The notes beneath the pieces were generated by a model. It made no database searches. It saw only the letters and a program-made list of their open reading frames with translations, and was not told the origin of the DNA. From Biscogniauxia marginata (lineage: Eukaryota > Ascomycota > Sordariomycetes > Xylariales > Xylariaceae): a stretch of 64,000 nt of DNA. A program made the translations under genes and the position numbers. Below, in pieces: positions 57,888 through 64,000 of the stretch (position 1 is its first letter; the number at the start of each line of letters is the position of its first letter). The stretch covers positions 434,001 through 498,000 of the forward strand of contig MU404068.1 in assembly GCA_022695795.1 (NCBI GenBank), written 5' to 3'.

Positions 57888-59478
57888 CTACTCCTTCTTC
57901 TCCTCCAGCGACGCATCCTTTAGATCCGACGTAACTTCTGCTACCTTTTCCTCCGTCTTCTTATCGCCATTTACGCCGTTGGATGTGCCATTAGCTTCGG
58001 CCGCCTCCTCCGCTTCAATCTTTTCGATCTCCTTCTTGGCTTTCTCAATATTCTACGTATCGTTAGTAACTAGTCATCGGAAACATTTGCGATACAACTT
58101 ACTCGCTGAGTCTGAGCTTTCTGGTCGGCCTTCCAGTGATCCAATTTAGCCTTGACCTTCTCCACCGTAGTAGGTACGTCGGTAGCGCTCATGGGAGGAT
58201 CAATGCCTAGGAATGCGCAATCGTCAATGACGGAGGGAGGGACGTTGAACCCCTTCTCGGCCGAAGGAGCTGCGGCGCCGCCCTTCTTGCCCTTCTTGCC
58301 TTTCTTGACGGGCGGGAGATAATCATCTTCGCGATCCTCTTTCCGCACCAATTTAACGCCCTTGATTCCGGCGTCGTCAACCTTGCGGGACGCTTGAGCG
58401 GTCAGACCACTTTCGGCCAGAAGAGGAGCCTTCTCGATAGAGGTGGAAGCCGGGTCGAAGAAATATAGGAGGCTGTTGGCTCTTCTGATCTCCTCGAGAT
58501 AAGCGAGGTCACTAGCCTCTTCAAGCAACTTCTGAGCGCGCTCCTTTTTCTTCTCCTTTTCAATGCGTTCGCGCTCAGCCTTCTGTCGTTCTCGAACTTT
58601 CTGGCGCGCCTCTCGTTCATACTCAGCATACGCCTTCTTGGCGCCGTAGTACTCGTCCTTGAGCTTCCGTACGGTCTGGAATTTCTCCTGCTGCTCGGCG
58701 TGCAGTTTACTTCTCTCGTCTCGTAGCGAGTTGAGGTTCTTGAAGGCTTCATCTTGCTCGGCCTTGATGGTATCAATTTCGGCCTGAATCTTGGTGTATT
58801 TCTCGCTCAGAGCGCGGGCCTCGGGATCCTCCATGCTGTCCTTGATCTCCTTGATCTTGGCTCTCAGCTCGTCAATCCCCTTCTGCGAAGTGTCAAATTG
58901 GGCAAAGTTCTTGCGCTGCTTTCGGAGGTTCGATATCTCGGTCAGGGCCTTCTTTTCGTCGACAAGCTTCATCATGCCACCATTGACCTGCTTCTCGAGG
59001 CGTTCGATCTCGCGATCGACATCTTCAAGGCTCTTGAAAGGTACTTTTCCACGAGCATTCTTCTGTTCGGCAATGCGGGAGCGGAGCTGTTCATCGAGGC
59101 GCTTGATCTGGTCGAGCTTAGAGTTGCGAGCGTTCTTGCCGACTCCTTGCTTGTTTCGAATCTCGGTCGCTTCGGCGATCAGTTCCTGGCGTCGCTTTTG
59201 AGTGGGCGAGGGGGCATCCTTGTTCTTGTTGGGCAGGGCGAGGTCGACTTTGGCCTTGATAGCGTTCTGTGTAGATTGGGTGTAAACATCTAATGCATAG
59301 CATGTTGCCTGTAGGCCCAAGCAATACCACTTACGTATTTAGCCATTGACTCTTGGTATTCCTTCTCGGCCTTAGCCAGACGCTCATTAAAGAGGTCGAC
59401 ATTAGGCTTCTCAGGCTTCTTCCTCTCGGCGGGTGCCGGAGAAGGAGCAGCAGCAGGAGTAGCAGCTACTTCAGCCAT
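57888..59478 (-). CDS. BFR1: Bfr1-like nuclear segregation / polyribosome mRNP protein
   Basis: RNA-associated coiled-coil protein of the Bfr1 family, linked in yeast to polysome-bound mRNPs at the endoplasmic reticulum, secretion and ploidy maintenance. Exons 59478-59335, 59266-58103 and 58052-57888, introns 68 and 50 nt, all phase 0; 490 aa. The N-terminus is Ala/Pro-rich, then KKPEKPNVDLFNERLAKAEKEY. Residues 60-310 are almost continuous coiled coil (GKVPFKSLEDVDREIERLEKQ, SEKYTKIQAEIDTIKAEQDEA, EREARQKVRERQKAERERIEKE). A basic low-complexity stretch (KKGKKGKKGG) precedes a short ordered module (VPPSVIDDCAFLGIDPPMSATDVPTTVEKVKAKLDHW) typical of the family end. The last exon is acidic. It is divergent from RPB5, 679 bp between starts. 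Confidence 0.87.
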
Positions 59479-60157
59479 GGTGGACAGGACAAGTAGGTAA
59501 GTGACGAGAGGACGGATAAATCAGCAAGACAGTCAAGTTAATGATGTCTTCTAACGAGTGTAGACGGTGGTGAAGTAGGATCAGCGAACCCCGATGAAAA
59601 GGGAAGGCCAGATTTCAGGGTCCTAAAAGGGTGGACAGGACGGAGTGCTGCAGGTTGCAAGGTTGGTGGTCGTTCCGTTCAATAGAAAAATTTCGGCGCA
59701 TCAAATTTCCAATTCACCAATTCGCCTATTTTTGCATGTGGTCTGTGCACCGGACTCTAGTAAGGCCGAACTTCTTCCGTTATTGAGCTCGGACCACTCA
59801 GTTTACTATGTATGTAAACTGTATGCAGGGGGGACATGATACCTAGGTATGTAGCTAGCATGGCTGATGCATGTAGCCTTAGCGTTAGAATCTGGTGAAT
59901 AGCTACATCTACAAAGCGGCGGGCTACATCTCCCTTTCATCCAGGACCCACCCCGACAATGACTTGGACCTTTCAACGGAATTTTTTACTGCAAGGCTGA
60001 ACACCTTCCATTGTCCATCCAACGCATTTGCCAGTCTGAATCCAAATCTTGATCAGGCACCACAAACTCCTCCACCCTCTCCTCGACGCTTTCTTCGAAG
60101 AACAACAAACAGCATATTGAGCTGCCGGACGCTTCGACAAATATCCAACTGCCCATT
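59479..60157. promoter_or_regulatory. Bidirectional promoter region, BFR1 / RPB5
   Basis: 679 bp between two divergent start codons. It contains a TACCTAGGTA palindrome at 59840-59849, roughly midway. No other element could be assigned. Confidence 0.5.
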
Positions 60158-61057
60158 ATGGCGGATTCGGGCGATCTCAATGCCGAGGCGAACGAGAAGA
60201 CCATAGTCAGAACCTGGCGCGCGTGGAGAACAGTTCACGAGATGGTTCAGGATCGGGTGAGTCGTTCTATGGTCTTTCCTGTCTAGTCTAGAGACAAATG
60301 AGGCGCGACGGCGACTCTCCCATCCATGGAAAAAGACGGGTAGCTGATGCGCCGGCAGGGCTACGAATTGGCAGACACCGAAGTCAAGATATCTTTAGAC
60401 GAATTCAAGCGGCAGTATACTCAAGCCGACGGCACGGTGATGTAAGCCTAAACGATAATTCTATTCCCCATTCACGCATGTCCAGCCCAACTGCCCGGAG
60501 GCGAAGGCTGACAAGAGCGGTCGCTCTCTAGGCGTACGAGCCTGAAATTCTCGGCGCGTCCGAGTCCAGAGATGATCAAAAAATACACGCCGCCAGCCAC
60601 GCCGTCGAATCCCGACCCGCAGCCGGACGTGGGCACGATCTGGGTGGAGTTCTACAACGAGGAGAACCTGGGTGCGGACCAGATGCGCAAGTTCGCCAAG
60701 TTCTGCGCGCACGAGCACTACAAGACGGGCCTGCTCGTGTCCAACGCGGCCGTGTCGTCGTCGGCCAAGAAGGAGATCACCAAGTTCGCGCAGTGGACTA
60801 CGATCGAGTGGTTCCTCGAGGAGGACCTGCTCATCAACATCACCCACCACGACCTCGTGCCGCGCCACGTCGTCCTCAGCAGGGACGAGAAGGCCGCCCT
60901 GCTCAAGCGCTACCGCCTCAAGGAGACCCAGCTGCCGCGCATCCTGCAGCGCGACCCCGTCGCCAAGTACTTCGGCATGAAGCGCGGCCAAGTCGTCAAG
61001 ATCATCCGCACGAGCGAGACGGCCGGCCGCTACGCTAGCTACCGGCTCTGTGTATAG
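60158..61057 (+). CDS. RPB5: RNA polymerases I, II and III shared subunit RPABC1
   Basis: Common subunit forming the lower jaw of all three nuclear RNA polymerases. Exons 60158-60256, 60359-60441 and 60532-61057, introns 102 and 90 nt; 235 aa. The N-terminal jaw domain reads LWRAFRTVKEM-like RTWRAWRTVHEMVQDR, joined to GYELADTEVKISLDEFKRQY, then RTSLKFSARPSPEM. The C-terminal domain is highly conserved: INITHHDLVPRHVVLSRDEK, LLKRYRLKETQLPRI, RDPVAKYFGMKRGQVVKIIR and the terminal SETAGRYASYRLCV. Compared with yeast (215 aa) there is a Pro-rich linker between the domains (TPPATPSNPDPQPD). Exon 3 has almost only G or C at third codon positions, while exons 1-2 do not. An AATAAA-like hexamer follows at about 61082. 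Confidence 0.96.
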
Positions 61058-62013
61058 AACGGTAGGGAAAAAAAAGGGTGGAATAAAAATGACAAGGGAA
61101 AGAGAGAACTTGAGAAGAATGCGAAGACGAAGATTTTATTGGCAAGAAGCAAAGGGCGTTTTGTTTTTACGGTTTCTGAAATAAATCAATACTTCAGGGG
61201 GAGAAAGGAGAGAGGAGGGGAGGAGGGAGGGACAAAAGAAAACTCATGTTCATTGGGCGCTTTCTGGTAAACGCTACAATTCGTATGTCTTCCTTCCTCC
61301 TCCCCTAGGTCAATCAATAATACTTACGTATTTTCTCATCAATTGCATGGCATTATCTTGCATCTTGTTCTCGTGCGGGTTCTTTATTCTGTCCTCCTCT
61401 AATGCATATGAGGGGGGGATATATAACATCGCCCAGACCTCGGATCTCGACGAGTAATCTAGATGGATCCCATGAGAGAGATATATACCTAGGTAGGTAA
61501 GGTAGGTTCTATACTGCCGAGTAAAGCTTGTGACAATGACATGGGCCTCGCGTGACCTGCTTTGATGAGTAACCGAGTTTCAAGCCTCTTCTTTGTTTTC
61601 TCTTTTCGTCCAAGGGTTCCTCTTTTGCCAAGTAGGTACGAACTCTTAGTGTACGGAATATAAAGGCGGGTAGGTAGGTATGTAGGTAACTACCTAAGGT
61701 TAGACAGGTAGGGGTCCAGAGGTTCAAAGGTAGCGTAGCTTTTTGACGAAAGCACTTTGCAGCTTACATATAAACCTACATAAGTACCTATGGTATGTAT
61801 GCCTTCCCCCTGCTGCTGCTCCTCTCCCCCTCAAAAAAACTCCCGGCGGCACGTGTGGGCTTCTCGGCATCACATACATCATCACGTACATACCTCTCTC
61901 GTCGCTCGGCTTGTTTCCAGGTTACAGCATACCTACCTAGGTATAGTAGCTTATTTTTCTTGTCTAAATGCGACCTTATCGCGCAAAAGCCGCGTGTGGC
62001 CCTGTTATCTACT

Positions 62014-62040
62014 AAAGAAAAAGAAAAAGAAAAAGAAAAA
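62014..62040. repeat. (AAAGAA)n purine repeat
   Basis: Four to five AAAGAA units on the plus strand. Confidence 0.8.
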
Positions 62041-62680
62041 TGTTCAATCGATTTACTTAGTTCCTGTGAGCCGGGCGTGAGTAGTTATGTGACTTACATA
62101 TATGTCATGGTATGTATGAACGGTAGTGTATGTGTGGTAGGTATCAGGTGCAGGGGGTAGAACACTACATGTCACCTACCTACATACATATGTTAGTGAT
62201 GAAGGTAAAGCAAGGTATAAACTAGGTACATCATATCTACGCGCACACACACATCTAGGTTAAACACATAACCCCCCCCCCAAGAAAGAAAGCGGAGGAA
62301 GAGGAGAATTTGGAGGGAGAGGAGGATGCGATGCGATGCGACGACGACGAGTTGGTTTCCTGAAACATATAAAAAGGGAAGCGTTACATAAAGTCGGTTG
62401 GTTGGTCGGTTGGTTACCTGTTAGATGGTTGGTACGTAAAGCTGAGATTTCAAGGTATTAAAGGTGGTTCACTCCAATCTCATCCCCTGCTTGCCCTCAC
62501 ACCTATATCTGAGTTATAGTATATAAGGATCTGCCCTCTGGTGCTACTATACACTAGGGCGTTCCAGTATAGTCTGACCTTAGCAAATATACCTAGGTTA
62601 TAAAAGCCCGCCTTGTTTGTCTGTCTTGTCTTGTCTGCCGAGCTACCGGTATTAACGACCGTATTTCTCTGTAGGGAGTT

Positions 62681-62698
62681 TTCTTCTTCTTCTTCTTC
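62681..62698. repeat. (TTC)6 microsatellite
   Basis: Six TTC units in gene-free DNA. Confidence 0.85.
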
Positions 62699-62789
62699 CT
62701 CGTCTCCTGGTTAGCTAGCAAATAGTTAGTTAACCCCAGCCAGCCTCCTATTAAGTAGTTATTTACCTACCGGTCCTAGGATTGAGATA

Positions 62790-62807
62790 TACCTACCTAG
62801 GTAGGTA
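62790..62807. repeat. 18-bp perfect palindrome TACCTACCTAGGTAGGTA
   Basis: The longest version of the recurring TACCTAGGTA palindrome, with an extra ACC/GGT step in each arm. Confidence 0.85.
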
Positions 62808-63652
62808 ACTCAGATACTGGGTAACTAGCTACATTTTATGATACATCCGTAACACGAGGGTTCGTGTTACTAGGTGGATAGATAGGTATGCGATTTTCAT
62901 TCAGCCTTACCTTACCTAGGTACATTACCAACCTACCCTTCTGTGTCTCTCTTCACCCCCTGTTCTCGTATTCTAAAAACTCCCACTGCCAACCCCACCT
63001 CCCCCCCATGAATTACCCAGAACGGCCCTATAGTCACAGTCATATTCATACTACCTATAATCATAATGATACACTTCTCTTTTCTCTCTCTCCCTTTTCC
63101 CTTCCTCATACACACATATATATACGTACTCTCTTCCCTTCCCCCTCTCTCTTCCGCATAACTCTACAAATTGAACAAGGGAAAAGCAAAATAGTTGACC
63201 GGAAGGACGGTGATCAATCTAATCTAGCCTAGAGGATCTCTTTCCCCCTCGGGATCCGAAACCGAGACCGAGCCGGTCGACTAAACCGTATACATATACC
63301 TATATAAACATCATTATGGTACTTTTGTTTTTCGGGTTTCCCGCACAGACATTCTCTATCTACATAAGCCTCATGGCTGTGGGTCGGGGAATTAAAAAGG
63401 AAACGAAAGTTAAGGTACATACATAAATAACTTGGAGAGATCGGTGAGATTAATAATACATAATGCTATGCCGTGCCTTGTAGTATAATATAGTATAGTA
63501 TAATATACCTAGGTAGGTTACCCAACACAATACATGCATTCCAGGGTGCCCTGTTTTTTTCTTTCTTTTTTTTGTCTCTCCACAGGTGAATTCGGACTAG
63601 GTCACATACGTACCTAGGTATGACCGAGTGTCCTTTACAACCGATTTCTCTC

Positions 63653-63676
63653 CGTCGTCGTCGTCGTCGTCGTCGT
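63653..63676. repeat. (CGT)8 microsatellite
   Basis: Eight exact CGT units in gene-free DNA. Confidence 0.85.
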
Positions 63677-63743
63677 TACCACGCTACGAGTTGAGGCTCA
63701 TGGGGGGACGGTCTTTGAAGGGGAGGGTTAGAAGGGAGGACCT

Positions 63744-63763
63744 CATACATACATACATACATA
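63744..63763. repeat. (CATA)5 microsatellite
   Basis: Five exact CATA units in gene-free DNA. Confidence 0.85.
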
Positions 63764-64000
63764 TCTGGTAGGAGGTATGTATCTAGTAGAGTGAGGTTAA
63801 ACCGCCCAGGTATGATACATAACATAGATAGGTAGGTAACATGGCGCGAAGTTACGCACACGCACTCGCACTCGCACACAAGATATCTAACCTACGGCCG
63901 ATACCTACCCTCTTAGCGCCGAGCCGGCCTGTCTTTACGCCGCCGTAGCGGGTCTTCTAACCAACTCACCCGGGGGTGGCTCGGGTATTGAAGTTATGTC

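Larger units (their letters stand above)
61058..64000. other. 2.9-kb gene-free end rich in short palindromes and microsatellites
   Basis: No supported gene. It contains six of the ten TACCTAGGTA palindromes (61486, 61934, 62794, 62913, 63506, 63611), (AAAGAA)-type repeats at 62014-62040, (TTC)6 at 62681-62698, (CGT)8 at 63653-63676, (CATA)5 at 63744-63763 and C homopolymers near 62271-62281. The left part should carry the RPB5 3' UTR. Any gene beyond the right edge cannot be seen. Confidence 0.45.

Noticed and set aside
1..64000. Secondary-metabolite or other co-functional gene cluster
   Set aside because: No polyketide synthase, NRPS, terpene synthase, P450 group or shared-pathway genes; neighbours are unrelated housekeeping functions.

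Overview
The window is nuclear DNA of a filamentous ascomycete (Pezizomycotina). Sordariomycetes is my inference from overall gene style; the genus cannot be told. The evidence is: short introns (mostly 48-170 nt) with GTRNGY donors and CT(A/G)A(C/T) branch-like sequences; compact single-copy eukaryotic housekeeping genes on both strands; long intergenic stretches of 1-5 kb; and no bacterial operons, ribosome-binding sites or phage genes. No tRNA, rRNA, CRISPR array, intact transposon or recognisable secondary-metabolite cluster was found. Exon coordinates were worked out by hand from splice-site phase and protein continuity, without transcript data.

Layout, left to right. 1.3-8.6 kb (-): a THO2-like subunit of the THO/TREX complex. 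9.5-11.2 kb (+): homoserine O-acetyltransferase (met2). 13.3-15.5 kb (+): a Pho84-type phosphate:H+ symporter. 16.8-18.0 kb (+): an unrecognised protein. 18.6-19.6 kb (-): a cyclin-L-like protein. 22.5-23.5 kb (+) and 23.6-25.2 kb (-): two unrecognised proteins, one Cys/Lys/Glu-rich and one with a helix-turn-helix-like C-terminus. 26.2-27.5 kb (+): COP9 signalosome subunit 6. 28.5-30.0 kb (-): a zinc-dependent sorbitol/xylitol-dehydrogenase-type enzyme with an unusual insertion. 30.0-35.5 kb: no supported gene. 35.5-37.5 kb (-): VPS17, divergent from MEF2 at 38.1-40.7 kb (+). 41.8-44.5 kb (+): a dynamin/Mx-type GTPase with seven introns. 45.3-46.3 kb (+): a class II aldolase/adducin-domain protein with a GC-AG intron. 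46.8-49.5 kb (+): an NCL1/NSUN2-type tRNA m5C methyltransferase, convergent with the mitochondrial Obg GTPase MTG2 (49.7-51.6 kb, -). 53.5-54.3 kb (+): a small CxxC protein. 57.9-59.5 kb (-): BFR1, divergent from RPB5 at 60.2-61.1 kb (+). 61.1-64.0 kb: repeat- and palindrome-rich DNA without genes.

The genes are mostly independent housekeeping functions: mRNA transcription and export (THO2, cyclin L, RPB5), RNA and ribosome biology (BFR1, NCL1), mitochondrial translation (MEF2, MTG2), sorting and membranes (VPS17, dynamin), protein turnover (CSN6) and metabolism (met2, sorbitol-type dehydrogenase, phosphate uptake). They do not form a cluster with one task. The most notable signals are a 10-bp palindrome TACCTAGGTA present ten times in intergenic DNA, an in-frame TAG near the met2 start that is best explained by a 54-nt intron, a GC-AG intron, a serine-rich insertion inside a dehydrogenase Rossmann domain, and four proteins I cannot assign.
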